From Candidatus Hydrogenedentota bacterium (GTDB lineage: Bacteria; Hydrogenedentota; Hydrogenedentia; Hydrogenedentales; JAEUWI01), in NCBI GenBank assembly GCA_016182605.1, contig JACPGE010000122.1:124001-188000 (forward strand): a stretch of 64,000 bases of DNA. The letters are read 5' to 3'. The position numbers and the translations under genes were made by a program. Of the stretch, positions 16,346 through 25,886 are shown in pieces. Below the pieces are notes generated by a model. It saw only the letters and a program-made list of their open reading frames with translations. It was not told the origin of the DNA and ran no database searches. The stretch's first letter is position 1. Each line of letters starts with the position of its first letter.

Positions 16346-17235
16346 GCGTTTTTCTTTTTCCTGGTCAGGGCAGCCAGCGGCCCGGAATGGGCGCGGATTT
16401 TTTTGCGTCTTCGACGGTGGCCAGGGCGGTATTCGAGGAGGCGGAGACGCTTTATGGCGGGGGGCTTCTGAACGCGATCTTCAGAGGGGATGGCGAGTTG
16501 TTGAACCACACGGCGCTGGCCCAGCCGGCACTGTTGACGGTGGAGGTGGCGATGGCGCGGCATCTGATAGGCGCTGGCATACGGCCAAGCGCCTGTGCGG
16601 GCCACAGCCTGGGCGAGATTCCGGCATTGGTGCTTGCGGGGGTGTGCGCCTTTTCGGATGCCTTTCAATTCACCCGGGAGCGGGCGCGGCTGATGAGCGA
16701 GCATGTGCCCGCGGGCGGGATGGCCGCGGTGCTGGGTTTGGATGCCGAGGCCATTGAGCGTGCGCTGCCGTGCGGTGTGCAAGTGGCGAACTACAATGGC
16801 CCCGGGCAGACGATCATCAGCGGGAATGAGGCGGGGCTGAATGCGGCGGCAGAAGCGTTGAAGGCGGCGGGCGCCAAACGGGTGGTGCCACTCAAGGTTT
16901 CGGGGCCGTTCCATTCCGAATACATGCGTGGCGCGGCGCAGCATTTCTCTGCCGTGCTGGCGGATGTGCCCTTTTCCAATCCCGAAGTGACCGTAGTTTC
17001 TTCGGTCTCTGGCCAAGTGATTGGATCGGGCGAGGAGGCGCGTACGCTGCTGGGCCAGCAGTTGTTTTCTCCGGTGCGCTGGACTCAGGCTGTGGCGGCC
17101 CTTCCCGGGGTATCCGCGATCGAGGTGGGCCCGGGAAATGTGTTGAAGGGGCTTTGCAAGCGCATCGACGGCGCGCCCGAGGTGGCCACGACGGACACGC
17201 TGGATGGGGTGCTTGCGATTCTGCCGCCGTTGTGA
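16342..17235 (+). CDS. fabD: Malonyl-CoA:ACP transacylase FabD
   Basis: The protein has 297 residues. It loads malonate from CoA onto acyl carrier protein for fatty-acid elongation. It shows the N-terminal FPGQGSQRPGMG, the nucleophile elbow GHSLGE with the active Ser, the substrate-binding Arg region FTRERARLM and the catalytic His in SGPFHSEYM. It overlaps plsX by 4 bases. An 83-base gap separates it from fabG. fabH, often between plsX and fabD, is absent here. Confidence 0.97.
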   Translation: MSVFLFPGQGSQRPGMGADFFASSTVARAVFEEAETLYGGGLLNAIFRGDGELLNHTALAQPALLTVEVAMARHLIGAGIRPSACAGHSLGEIPALVLAGVCAFSDAFQFTRERARLMSEHVPAGGMAAVLGLDAEAIERALPCGVQVANYNGPGQTIISGNEAGLNAAAEALKAAGAKRVVPLKVSGPFHSEYMRGAAQHFSAVLADVPFSNPEVTVVSSVSGQVIGSGEEARTLLGQQLFSPVRWTQAVAALPGVSAIEVGPGNVLKGLCKRIDGAPEVATTDTLDGVLAILPPL

Positions 17236-17318
17236 AGCACGAACGTGGAAGTTGAACCGGGAGGCGCCACGGTCCAGATTCTATACATCGATTTGCTGCA
17301 TACGAAGGAGTTTGATTC

Positions 17319-18053
17319 ATGTTTGATTTGACCGGGCAGTCTGCCCTTGTCACCGGGGGAACGCGGGGAATTGGGAAGGCGTGCGCGCATGCCCTGCATG
17401 CCGCGGGCGCGCGGGTGGCGCTGTGCGGGCGCAACGAGGACTCGGCGCGGGCGGTGGCGGCGGAGATTGGCGAGGGGGCCCTTGGTTTCGGATGCGATAT
17501 TGGGGATTCCGCCGCGGTGGATCAGTTGCTCAAATCGGTGACGGAAGCCTTTGGGGGCCTGGACATACTGGTCAACAATGCGGGCATCACGCGCGATGGT
17601 CTGCTTATGCGGATGAAGAATGAGCATTGGGACGACGTGTTGCGCACGAATCTCAACAGCGCGTTTTACACGTGCCGGGCGGCAGCGAAGGCGATGCTGA
17701 AGAACCGCTATGGCCGGATCATCAACATGAGTTCGGTGGTGGGTATTCATGGCCAGGGCGGCCAGGCCAACTATGCGGCGGCGAAGGCCGGTTTGATTGG
17801 CTTCTCGAAGGCGTATGCGCAGGAAGTGGCGAGCCGGAACATCACGGTGAATGTTATCGCCCCGGGCTATATAGCGACGGACATGACGGCGGATCTGGGT
17901 GAGGCCGCGACGAGCGCGGTGCTGGAACGTGTGCCGTTGAAGCGGGTGGGCACACCGGAGGATATTGCATCGGCCGTCGTATTTCTTGCGTCGAAGGAGT
18001 CGGCGTACATTACGGGGGCGGTGCTTTCGGTGGACGGCGGCCTGGGGATGTGA
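17319..18053 (+). CDS. fabG: 3-oxoacyl-ACP reductase FabG
   Basis: The protein has 244 residues. This NADPH-dependent short-chain dehydrogenase reduces beta-ketoacyl-ACP. Visible are the cofactor motif TGGTRGIGKA, LVNNAGITRDGL, the catalytic Ser in INMSSVVG, the YxxxK pair in YAAAKAG and the C-terminal ITGAVLSVDGGLGM. AAGGAG lies about 8 bases before the ATG. In many genomes acpP and fabF follow; here the next gene is convergent and only 5 bases away, so the fab cluster ends. Confidence 0.96.
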   Translation: MFDLTGQSALVTGGTRGIGKACAHALHAAGARVALCGRNEDSARAVAAEIGEGALGFGCDIGDSAAVDQLLKSVTEAFGGLDILVNNAGITRDGLLMRMKNEHWDDVLRTNLNSAFYTCRAAAKAMLKNRYGRIINMSSVVGIHGQGGQANYAAAKAGLIGFSKAYAQEVASRNITVNVIAPGYIATDMTADLGEAATSAVLERVPLKRVGTPEDIASAVVFLASKESAYITGAVLSVDGGLGM

Positions 18054-18058
18054 TCCGA

Positions 18059-18775
18059 TCAGGGGTTGCTGCCGGGGCCACTGTTGCCCATGATGAAGGC
18101 CATGCGCTGCTGGTAGTCGCGGCTGTCGAGCCGCTCCTCGCAGAGCTGGATGATATCCTTCCACTTTCCAGGCCAGCCCTCGTCCTGCGCGCGGACGCAC
18201 AATTGCACGGATTTCTGGTAGAGCCCCTGGCGCAGGCGCACCCGCGCGAGATAGAGAAAGCCGCGGTGCACGGGCAGGGTGTCTATGCTGCTGGCGCGGA
18301 TGGATTCCATCACGCGCGATGATATTTCTGTCTGTTGGGCACAGGCCTGTATCAGCAGTTCGAGGCAGTCGTAGCCGTTGTGCAGGTAGTCCCAATAGTG
18401 CTTGATCAGGATTGCGTATGCCTGATGAAGCATGATGGGCTCCATGTTGTTGTGCGATACGATCAGGGCCTCCCTGCGCACGCGGGCGATGGCTGCCTCG
18501 TCGTTTTCCAGCTCGGGCCGGTAGGGAAGAGGCGCATCGATGGAGATGGCGGGGTTCGCGGGCGCAGCGGCCAGTGGCGGCGTGGCCTGCGGCTGCGGTT
18601 TCGGGGGAGGGGCCTGTGGCGGGGCGGGTTGTTCCGGAGGGGGCGCCTGGACGGGGTCGCGCGGCACAATCACGCCACCGCAAAGCTTGCACGTGCCGCG
18701 GTACCCGGCGAAACGCATGGGCACACGTATGCTCTGTTTACAGTGGGGACAAGTGAAAAAAAACATCTGCTCCAC
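18059..18775 (-). CDS. Zinc-ribbon protein with Pro-rich linker and helical domain, unknown function
   Basis: The protein has 238 residues. The N-terminal zinc ribbon has CPHC and CKLC (about residues 9-33). A Pro/Ala/Gln-rich linker (about 45-85) is followed by a helical C-terminal domain with LIVSHNNMEPIML and RGFLYLARVRLRQGLYQ, which may be TPR-like. Zinc ribbons of this MFFFTCPHC type are common at the N-terminus of PVC and myxobacterial proteins. It is convergent with fabG (5-base gap). No function is assigned. Confidence 0.75.
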   Translation of the reverse strand: MEQMFFFTCPHCKQSIRVPMRFAGYRGTCKLCGGVIVPRDPVQAPPPEQPAPPQAPPPKPQPQATPPLAAAPANPAISIDAPLPYRPELENDEAAIARVRREALIVSHNNMEPIMLHQAYAILIKHYWDYLHNGYDCLELLIQACAQQTEISSRVMESIRASSIDTLPVHRGFLYLARVRLRQGLYQKSVQLCVRAQDEGWPGKWKDIIQLCEERLDSRDYQQRMAFIMGNSGPGSNP

Positions 18776-18952
18776 GCCGCGTCTCCCACTTCGCGATAGA
18801 ACGGAAAAGTGGCTGGCGGGTGCATTCCCGGCCTGGGAAGCGCCCGCTGGGAGGAATTATGCAAACACGCGGCATTGTACTGCAAATCGCCGGAATGTTA
18901 GGCTAGGCGTTCAACCATGACCCGCAATGACACGCGTTAGGAGATGTATGAG

Positions 18953-20263
18953 ATGGCCGAATATTTTCCGACAGTGAAGAAGATTAAGTTCGAGGGGCCC
19001 GATACGCGGAATCCCTTGTCGTTCAAGCATTACAATCCCAAGGAGAAGGTTCTGGGCAAGCCGATGGCGGAGCACTTCCGTTTTGCGGTGAGTTATTGGC
19101 ACACCTTCAAGGGGCTGGGGCAGGATCCCTTCGGGCTGCCCACGATGATCCGCAGCTACGACGTGGCGGACGTGGATCAGATGATGGAGAAGACGATGGA
19201 GGCGGCGTTCGAGTTCATGTCCAAGCTGGGCGTGGGCTACTGGTGTTTTCACGACTCCGACGTGGCGCCCGAAGGGGCGGACATTCATGAATCGCGCGCG
19301 CGGCTCGACAAGGTGGTGAAGCAGGCGAAGAAGCTGCAGAACGACACGGGCATTAAACTGCTTTGGGGCACCTGCAATCTGTTTTCGCACCGGCGGTTCA
19401 TGTCGGGCGCCGCGACGAATCCGGATCCGGCGATCTTTGCGTATGCGGGCGCGAAGGTGAAGAAGGCGCTGGAGGTGACGAAGTATCTTGGCGGGGAGGG
19501 CTACACGTTCTGGGGCGGCCGGGAGGGTTACGAGACCCTGCTGAACACGGACATGGGCCGCGAACTGGATCACTTGGCGCGCTTCCTGCATATGGCGGTG
19601 GACTATAAGAAGCAGATCAAGTTTAAGGGTCAGTTCTACATTGAGCCGAAGCCGAAGGAGCCGACGAAGCACCAGTATGATTTCGACGCGGCGAGCTGCC
19701 ACGCGTTTTTGTTGAAGTACGGCCTGGACAAGCACCTGAAGCTGAATTTGGAGGCGAACCACTGCACGCTTGCGGGCCATTCCTTCCTGCATGAGCTGGA
19801 GTACGCATCGGCGAACGGGATCCTGGGTTCGGTGGATGCGAACCGTGGCGATGAACTTCTGGGCTGGGACACGGATCAGTTCCCCACCAACATTTACGAA
19901 ACCACGATGGCGATGTATACGATCTTGAAGATGGGCGGCTTCACGACGGGGGGGCTGAACTTCGATGCGAAGATCCGGCGTCAATCGATCGATCCGCAGG
20001 ATCTGTTTCATGCGCACATTGGGGCGATGGACGCGTTTGCCCGGGGCCTGAAGGGCGCGGCGAAGATGCACAAGGACGGCGCCTTTGCGAAGCACCTGAA
20101 GCAGCGTTATGCGGGGTGGGACACGGCCTTCGGCAAGAAGATTGAGTCTGGCAAGGCCACGTTTGACGACATGGAGGCGTATACGTTGAAGAATGGCGAG
20201 CCGCAGCCCAAGAGCGGGCAGCAGGAATATCTTGAGAACGTGCTGAACGAGTATATCGTTTAG
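18953..20263 (+). CDS. xylA: Xylose isomerase
   Basis: The protein has 436 residues, matching class II XylA. It interconverts D-xylose and D-xylulose (and glucose/fructose) using two divalent metals. Active-site stretches are [11 protein letters not shown] with the catalytic His, [15 protein letters not shown] with the metal-ligand Glu and catalytic Lys, [14 protein letters not shown], and [19 protein letters not shown] with several metal-ligand acids. AGGAG at 18939-18943 is 9 bases from the ATG at 18953 but touches the ATG at 18944, so 18953 is chosen. No xylulokinase is in the window. A strong terminator follows. Confidence 0.97.
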   Translation: MAEYFPTVKKIKFEGPDTRNPLSFKHYNPKEKVLGKPMAEHFRFAVSYWHTFKGLGQDPFGLPTMIRSYDVADVDQMMEKTMEAAFEFMSKLGVGYWCFHDSDVAPEGADIHESRARLDKVVKQAKKLQNDTGIKLLWGTCNLFSHRRFMSGAATNPDPAIFAYAGAKVKKALEVTKYLGGEGYTFWGGREGYETLLNTDMGRELDHLARFLHMAVDYKKQIKFKGQFYIEPKPKEPTKHQYDFDAASCHAFLLKYGLDKHLKLNLEANHCTLAGHSFLHELEYASANGILGSVDANRGDELLGWDTDQFPTNIYETTMAMYTILKMGGFTTGGLNFDAKIRRQSIDPQDLFHAHIGAMDAFARGLKGAAKMHKDGAFAKHLKQRYAGWDTAFGKKIESGKATFDDMEAYTLKNGEPQPKSGQQEYLENVLNEYIV

Positions 20264-20282
20264 ACTGAATACCGTGTATTAC

Positions 20283-20321
20283 GGGGAGAGTCCGCCGTGT
20301 AAGGCGGACTCTCCCCTTTTC
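20283..20321 (+). terminator. Rho-independent terminator after xylA
   Basis: GGGGAGAGTCCGCC (20283-20296) pairs perfectly over 14 bases with 20303-20316 around GTGTAA, followed by TTTTCT. Confidence 0.88.
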
Positions 20322-20439
20322 TATTGGAAGGAATAGTGGAGTTTCGCCCCTGGAAGGCCGATGCTGGATTTCCCGGCATGCAGGCCATGACGAGCGTATT
20401 TTGCGCGATAAGAGGTGAAGGATCGCCCGTGCGTGGCGT

Positions 20440-22023
20440 TTATCGCATGGGCTGGTGAGCTGCCTGTTCTTGCCTGAGCGCTTGCACGTGTTGTGCGAGC
20501 ACGGGATAGATGGCCTCGGCGAGTTGGGCATGACCGAATGAAGTGGGATGCACGAGATCCCACCACTGAAAACCTTCGCCGTGGCGTTCTTTGAGCGTGG
20601 CGTGGGCCTCAACGACGGGGATGCCGTGCTTCCCGGCGACACGGCGCATTGCCGGGTGCAAGAACAGATCGCCGGGATTTCCCTCGATGGAATTGGGTTC
20701 CAGCACGAAGATGGTTTCGACCCCGAGCTCTTTGTTCAGGTTGGCGAGCCTGTCCAGGCTTTTCACGAAGGAGGCCTCGTCTGTCCCGTCGTTGTGACTC
20801 AGGTCGACCACACAAATCAGGGCGCCGTAGTGTTTCCAGATTGTTTCGTAGAGTTCCACCAATTCCGCGGAGCGCCTGCCGCTCATGCCCGCGTTCATGC
20901 ATTCGACCGGACCTGATTCGAGGCGGGTGTTCAAGAGTTTTTCCAATTGGGCGACGTAGCATTCATCGATGCCGTTTGCGCCGGCGCCGTAGGTCTGCGA
21001 GCTGCCCAGAAAAACGATCCGCAGGACGCCTTCCTCGGGTTGCGGGGTGTAGGCCGCGGCCATACGCTCCACGCGATTCTGCCTGATCTGCTTGAGGAAA
21101 TTGCTTTCGAGGGTTTCCAGTTGCGTTGGATAGTGTTTCGACTCGAGCCAGAAATGGGCGCATACCGCGGGGATCAGGAATGAAGCGCCCCATGCGGCAC
21201 TCAAGAGGATATTGAGTGACTCGCGGCGCGGGCGCGCGCACAGGCGCAGGAGGCCCCCTGCGAGCGCCAGGAAGAGCAATTGCGCCGTGGAAACCACGAG
21301 GAAACGATCCGGCCATCCATCGTTTCGGAAGGATTCGCAGCGGATCGCCGCCCCGGTTGCATCGTGGAACTGGATCTCGTCGACACTGGCATTGCGGCAG
21401 GATCCGCGAAAGCCCAGGCGCCATAGCCGCGAGGTGTCCAGAGGGAGTTGCGCCCAGGGGGCCCCGTCGATGAAGAATGTGGTTTTGGCGTTCTGCGTTG
21501 CCAGCTCGGCGTAGTGCATCCCCGGGCCGAGCGGGGCATCCTGCTGCAGCGGGCGCAGATTTTCGAATTTGCCATCGGGCAAGAGGCTGAAGAGGGTGTG
21601 GTTGAAGGCAGCGTGCCGGGAAACACGCACACCGCCCCGCCGGCCGTCTTCAGATTCGTAGAGCATGGCGAGATAGGCGTCTTCATCCAGTTCGAATTGA
21701 AACTGGACCCGTGCAGCGGGAAGAAAGTGCTGAAACCAGACCTCATGGAAGCCCAGCCAGGCGCCAAGATTCAGGCGGTTTCCATATACGGTTTGCGGCT
21801 GAAAGACAAAAGGCCTGGAGCCCGTTGTGCGGACCAGTTCACTCTTCATGGAGCGCCACGCATCGTGTCTGGCGAAGCTGTTCTCCCATCGCGACCACGT
21901 CTCGGCGGCCATGGCGGAGGAAGCGGCGACCAGGGCCAGCAAGGCGGCAAACTTGAGGGCCGGACGCGCTAAAGCGATCTGCGTCCGTTTGACTCCTGCG
22001 TTTTGCTGTGTTTCCTGCTCCAT
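20440..22023 (-). CDS. Membrane-anchored SGNH/GDSL-family hydrolase
   Basis: The protein has 527 residues. The N-terminal signal or anchor is at about 20-40. A lectin-like or jelly-roll periplasmic region follows (about 45-235), then two membrane helices (about 250-300). The C-terminal SGNH domain shows VFLGSSQTYGAGA (catalytic Ser block), MNAGMSGRRS (Gly block), DLSHNDG (Asn block) and WWDLVHPTSFGH (Asp-x-x-His block). SGNH enzymes are esterases, lipases or O-acyl transferases of sugars; the arrangement suggests carbohydrate or envelope deacylation. It converges with xylA. Specific substrate unknown. Confidence 0.85.
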   Translation of the reverse strand: MEQETQQNAGVKRTQIALARPALKFAALLALVAASSAMAAETWSRWENSFARHDAWRSMKSELVRTTGSRPFVFQPQTVYGNRLNLGAWLGFHEVWFQHFLPAARVQFQFELDEDAYLAMLYESEDGRRGGVRVSRHAAFNHTLFSLLPDGKFENLRPLQQDAPLGPGMHYAELATQNAKTTFFIDGAPWAQLPLDTSRLWRLGFRGSCRNASVDEIQFHDATGAAIRCESFRNDGWPDRFLVVSTAQLLFLALAGGLLRLCARPRRESLNILLSAAWGASFLIPAVCAHFWLESKHYPTQLETLESNFLKQIRQNRVERMAAAYTPQPEEGVLRIVFLGSSQTYGAGANGIDECYVAQLEKLLNTRLESGPVECMNAGMSGRRSAELVELYETIWKHYGALICVVDLSHNDGTDEASFVKSLDRLANLNKELGVETIFVLEPNSIEGNPGDLFLHPAMRRVAGKHGIPVVEAHATLKERHGEGFQWWDLVHPTSFGHAQLAEAIYPVLAQHVQALRQEQAAHQPMR

Positions 22024-22136
22024 GGGGCTCCTGTGCCATTCGATACTGCACTGCCATAGCGTAGCTGCGATCCAGGAGAGATCGAAGGTCCCTGGTGGAA
22101 TTGGCCACGCGCTGTTCTGCGTCGCGGCAAGTAGGA

Positions 22137-23387
22137 TTATGGACGGACCTGAAGAATCTCGCCGCCGCGCCCCTGGGCGATTAGGGAAGTATAGGTCTTG
22201 AGTTCCTCTTGCACCGCGGGATCGGTCAGATCGATGACCCGGCCTTTTTCTGCGGACATGTAGGCCGCCTGACAGAGCTTGGTGATTTCCAGGCCGTACT
22301 CGAAGTTGAGCAGCGCGTCTTTGCCCTGCTTGAAGGCGGCGACGGCATCTTCGATTTCATCGGTGTATCCGTAGAGGTCGGCTTCGTTGGGCTCGACGGT
22401 GAGGAGCCCACGGCTGGAAGTCGATTTTTCCAGCGCGGTCTCGGCGTCGGCCACGGCGTCGGCAGCTTCATCGCCGATGAAGATTTGCAGCGAGGACTGC
22501 AGCGTGTTCAGTTCGAAGGCGTACCCCTGGCCCAGGCCGTCCATTAGGAGGCGCAGTCCCTGTTTGTCGTACATCCAGGAATTGGTGAACTGTGCTTTCA
22601 CTAGCTGGCCCGTTTCCGGATTGCGGAAGGTGACGACGCCTGTGGCGAAATCTTCGGCGGGGGTCTTGGTGTAGTCGACGCCCATTTTTTCTTTCAGCAC
22701 TTTGAGTCCGCGCGGCGTGCCCCACTTGAGAAGGGCGGTTTCCGCGCTGACGGAGACGGGCTCCAGGAAACGCATGGGTTTGCCGAGGGGCGTGAGGACG
22801 TACCAGCCCACGGCGATGCTGTGGCAGCCCATGTCGCTCAAGACGCCGCCGCCTTGACGGGTGGGGTCCCAGAACCAGGGCTCGTGTGGCCCGGCGTGTT
22901 CTTCCGCGCTGCGTGCGAGCGCGAGTGGGCCCATGCTGTCCTGCTGGGGTTTCAATTGGGCGAGCGCGGCCTTGATGCCTTTCATGTGGATCTGGTTTTC
23001 GAAATAGGCAGTGGGCAGGCCCGCTTCCCTGGCAAGGTCGACCAGTTTCTGGCCCTCCGCAACGGTGCGTCCCAGGGGTTTTTCCACGATGACGCCCTGG
23101 AGCGGCGCACCGGCTTCCTTCGCATCGACGATGGCCTGCATGATCTCGATGCGCGCGAAATTGGGTGCGAAAATGCACACTGCGTCGACGCTGTTGCAGA
23201 GATCCGCAATGGACGCGTGGACCTTGCAGTCCCCCACTCCGGACTTGCGCGCGAATGCGGCAAGTTCTTCGGCGCCCTTGACGGAATAGACGCCGGCGAG
23301 ATCCACATTGCGGACGAATTTGAGGGCTTTTGCGTGAAACTGTGCGATGAAACCGGCGCCGATATAACCGACTTTAAAGTTGCTCAT
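22137..23387 (-). CDS. Gfo/Idh/MocA-family NAD(P)-dependent oxidoreductase
   Basis: The protein has 416 residues. The N-terminal Rossmann fold has VGYIGAGFIAQFHAKAL, and the EKP motif appears in VIVEKPLGRT. GGVLSDMGCHS matches the sugar-binding region. Family members oxidise or reduce sugars, inositols and aminosugars. The ATG at 23387 has AAGGAG 6 bases upstream; an ATG two codons earlier touches that site. It is divergent from an SSS symporter gene across 190 bases, an arrangement typical of a sugar uptake and catabolism pair. Substrate is not readable from sequence. Confidence 0.9.
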   Translation of the reverse strand: MSNFKVGYIGAGFIAQFHAKALKFVRNVDLAGVYSVKGAEELAAFARKSGVGDCKVHASIADLCNSVDAVCIFAPNFARIEIMQAIVDAKEAGAPLQGVIVEKPLGRTVAEGQKLVDLAREAGLPTAYFENQIHMKGIKAALAQLKPQQDSMGPLALARSAEEHAGPHEPWFWDPTRQGGGVLSDMGCHSIAVGWYVLTPLGKPMRFLEPVSVSAETALLKWGTPRGLKVLKEKMGVDYTKTPAEDFATGVVTFRNPETGQLVKAQFTNSWMYDKQGLRLLMDGLGQGYAFELNTLQSSLQIFIGDEAADAVADAETALEKSTSSRGLLTVEPNEADLYGYTDEIEDAVAAFKQGKDALLNFEYGLEITKLCQAAYMSAEKGRVIDLTDPAVQEELKTYTSLIAQGRGGEILQVRP

Positions 23388-23577
23388 GGTCATCTCCTTC
23401 GTGAAGCGCGCGGGCATCGCCCCCGGTCGCGCGCATGGCTTCATTATAGGGAAATTGTTTGGTGCACTCAACCGCAGAGGGCATCGCCAACGATGGCTTA
23501 ACTTGATCCTAACTCGTCTGAATGCTACCGTACTGGGCGGCTGCACACGAATTTCGGGGGTACCCGAGGAGAATCCC

Positions 23578-25152
23578 ATGGCTAGTCACTTTACCTGGAT
23601 CGACTATGTGGTTTTGGTGTTTTATTTTGGATCGATGGCCGCGTTGGGTCCGCTTTTTGCGCGCAAAGGAAAGACGACCGAAGGCTACCTGCTGGGCGAT
23701 CGCGCATTCCCTGGTTGGTTGCTGGGCTTCTCTATGTTTGCCACGTCGATCAGTTCGGTGGCGTTCGTGGGTTATCCGGGCGACTCGTTCAAGACGGCCT
23801 GGTACCGTATGACGCCGAACTACATCATGCCTGTTGCCGTATTGGTGGCGGCGTATTTTTTTCTTCCGTTTTTCCGCCGCACGCAGATTACTTCCGCGTA
23901 CGAGTATCTGGAGACGCGCTTCGGCCCGATGACGCGGATGTATGCGGCGATATCGTTCATCATTATGCAGGTGGTGCGCGTTAGCCTGATTCTTTATCTT
24001 GTTGCTGTACTGATTCAGACGATTACGGGATTGAACCCCTACGTATCGATCTTGCTGGGTGGGATCGTTACCTCCTTCTACTCTGTGCTGGGCGGCATAC
24101 GGGCCGTGATGTGGACGGATTTTATTCAGTCCTTCATCCTTTGGGGCGGCGCATTGCTTTGCCTCGGTGTGATCATTTACCAGCTTCCTGGGGGCGTTGG
24201 GCAAATTATCGACGTGGGGATGGCGAACCACAAGTTCAGCCTGTATGATTTGAACGCGAACAATGAACTTGCCCCGGTGCCGTTTTGGGGGAGTTTCCAC
24301 GAAAAGACGGTGTGGCTGTTTATTCTGGTGGGACTGGGCAATTGGCTGGCCGAATACAGCGCGAACCAGAACGTGGTGCAACGCTACGCCGCGGCGTCCA
24401 GCATCAAGCAGGCGCGCATCGCGATGTTCATCTGCACGCTCTTCAGTATTCCCACCTGGGCCATGTTCATGTTTCTTGGCACGGCGTTCTTCGTGTATTA
24501 CCAGCAATTTCCCGATCCTGCCGCGACCGAGATGCTGACTGGTGTGCGCAAGTCCGAGGAAGTGCTCCCCCACTTTGTTACGATGCAATTGCCGCAGGGG
24601 CTCACTGGTCTGATGATCGCCGCGGTACTTGCCGCAGCGATGTCCAGCCTCTCGTCGAGTATCAGTGCCGTCTCGGCGGTTTCGCTGGTCGACGTTTACA
24701 AGCGGCATATTGCGAAAGATCGCGACGACCGGCACTACGTATTCTTCGCGAAGAGTGTCGGGGCGTTGCAGGCATTTGTCATGATCGCGGGCGCCTCGCT
24801 GCTGTACACCTATCAAAGCAAAACCCTGCTGGATGTCGCCACGGTGCTCACGGCGCTGACATCGGGCGGGCTGCTGGGCCTGTATTGCCTGGGCTTCTTT
24901 ACCACGGTGGGCAACGACAAGAGCATGCTGCTGGCGATAGTCTGCACGGCGGGCTACACCCTGTACATGACGGGGGTCGGGTTGGGCTTTGTACCCAAGG
25001 AGTACGCGCTCAACCACAACTATTATACGGGGCTCTTCGGCCATATCATTGCATTTGTGGCGGGTTATTTTGCGGGCGCGCTGTTGCCCGGGGAGCGCAA
25101 GGACTTGCACAATCTGACGATTTGGACGCAGGACAAGACGCCTGTTCAATAG
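23578..25152 (+). CDS. Sodium:solute symporter (SSS family)
   Basis: The protein has 524 residues with about 13-14 hydrophobic helices across its length. SSS signatures are GYLLGDRAFPGWLLGFSMFATSIS in the first helices (GDR and the Ser/Thr-rich Na+ site), YLETRFGP, YSVLGGIRAVMWTDFIQ and a C-terminal MSSLSSSISAVSAVSLVD motif. It couples Na+ entry to uptake of sugars, sialic acid or other solutes. The ATG at 23578 has GAGGAG 6-7 bases upstream. The neighbouring divergent Gfo/Idh gene makes a carbohydrate substrate likely, as inference. Confidence 0.92.
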   Translation: MASHFTWIDYVVLVFYFGSMAALGPLFARKGKTTEGYLLGDRAFPGWLLGFSMFATSISSVAFVGYPGDSFKTAWYRMTPNYIMPVAVLVAAYFFLPFFRRTQITSAYEYLETRFGPMTRMYAAISFIIMQVVRVSLILYLVAVLIQTITGLNPYVSILLGGIVTSFYSVLGGIRAVMWTDFIQSFILWGGALLCLGVIIYQLPGGVGQIIDVGMANHKFSLYDLNANNELAPVPFWGSFHEKTVWLFILVGLGNWLAEYSANQNVVQRYAAASSIKQARIAMFICTLFSIPTWAMFMFLGTAFFVYYQQFPDPAATEMLTGVRKSEEVLPHFVTMQLPQGLTGLMIAAVLAAAMSSLSSSISAVSAVSLVDVYKRHIAKDRDDRHYVFFAKSVGALQAFVMIAGASLLYTYQSKTLLDVATVLTALTSGGLLGLYCLGFFTTVGNDKSMLLAIVCTAGYTLYMTGVGLGFVPKEYALNHNYYTGLFGHIIAFVAGYFAGALLPGERKDLHNLTIWTQDKTPVQ

Positions 25153-25259
25153 ACCCCCGAGGGGCGATGGCGCCCGGGAGCGTGGCCATGCTATATTTGC
25201 GGCAATGGCCCGTGTGGCCACAGGACGGAACTTGCAACAGAACGGCATAATTCTGTATC

Positions 25260-25604
25260 ATGTCTTTCTCGCCTGACCGACGGTATCGCATCAGTGAAGT
25301 CAGTGACTTGACTCAGGTGCCGGTCCATGTGCTTCGGCAGTGGGAGGCGAAAATACCACAATTGAAACCCAAACGGGATCGGGCGAACCGGCGCTACTAC
25401 ACCGCGAAGGACATGGAAGTCGTGAAGCGGATCAAGTATCTGGTGCGCCATGAGAAGATGAGCCTGGACGGAGCGAAGATCCGTATCGCCCAGGAGATTC
25501 ATGGCGCCGGCAGACCCCGCACCGACAGTGAAGTCATCGGCTTGCTCGACAAGATCGAAGACGAGGTGCGCGGGATGCTGAAGCTGCTCGATTCCGAAGT
25601 TTAG
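25260..25604 (+). CDS. MerR-family transcriptional regulator
   Basis: The protein has 114 residues. The N-terminal winged helix has YRISEVSDLTQVPVHVLRQW and NRRYYTAKDMEVVKRIKYL, the MerR helix-turn-helix and wing. A short helical dimerisation tail carries no cysteine cluster, so a metal sensor is unlikely. It resembles the HspR/MlrA-like mini-MerR proteins found in many Gram-negative genomes. It stands alone between the symporter and tRNA-Pro. The target is unknown. Confidence 0.9.
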   Translation: MSFSPDRRYRISEVSDLTQVPVHVLRQWEAKIPQLKPKRDRANRRYYTAKDMEVVKRIKYLVRHEKMSLDGAKIRIAQEIHGAGRPRTDSEVIGLLDKIEDEVRGMLKLLDSEV

Positions 25605-25618
25605 ACTGACATTCGTGT

Positions 25619-25698
<80 letters not shown>

Positions 25699-25705
25699 TT
25701 TTTTG

Positions 25706-25747
25706 AAGTCCTCTTCAGCATCGTCTGAAGAGGACTTTTCTTTTTTG
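25706..25747 (+). terminator. Rho-independent terminator after tRNA-Pro
   Basis: AAGTCCTCTTCAG (25706-25718) pairs perfectly over 13 bases with 25725-25737 around CATCGT, followed by TTCTTTTTT. It begins 9 bases after the tRNA CCA end. Confidence 0.9.
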
Positions 25748-25886
25748 GGGGGGCCGGGGCGCAATTGCCGGGGAGCCTGACGGTGTCATCGACGGCGACT
25801 TGGCAGTGCCACGCGCCCCGCACCGCTCCTGGGGCCGTTGTACAGGCCAGGAGCACCCTACGCGCAGTTGCGCGGTGCTTTGGCGA

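Noticed and set aside
17085-18692. Minus-strand open frame of 535 codons
   Set aside because: It spans fabG in antisense and the zinc-ribbon gene in another frame, with low-complexity translation.
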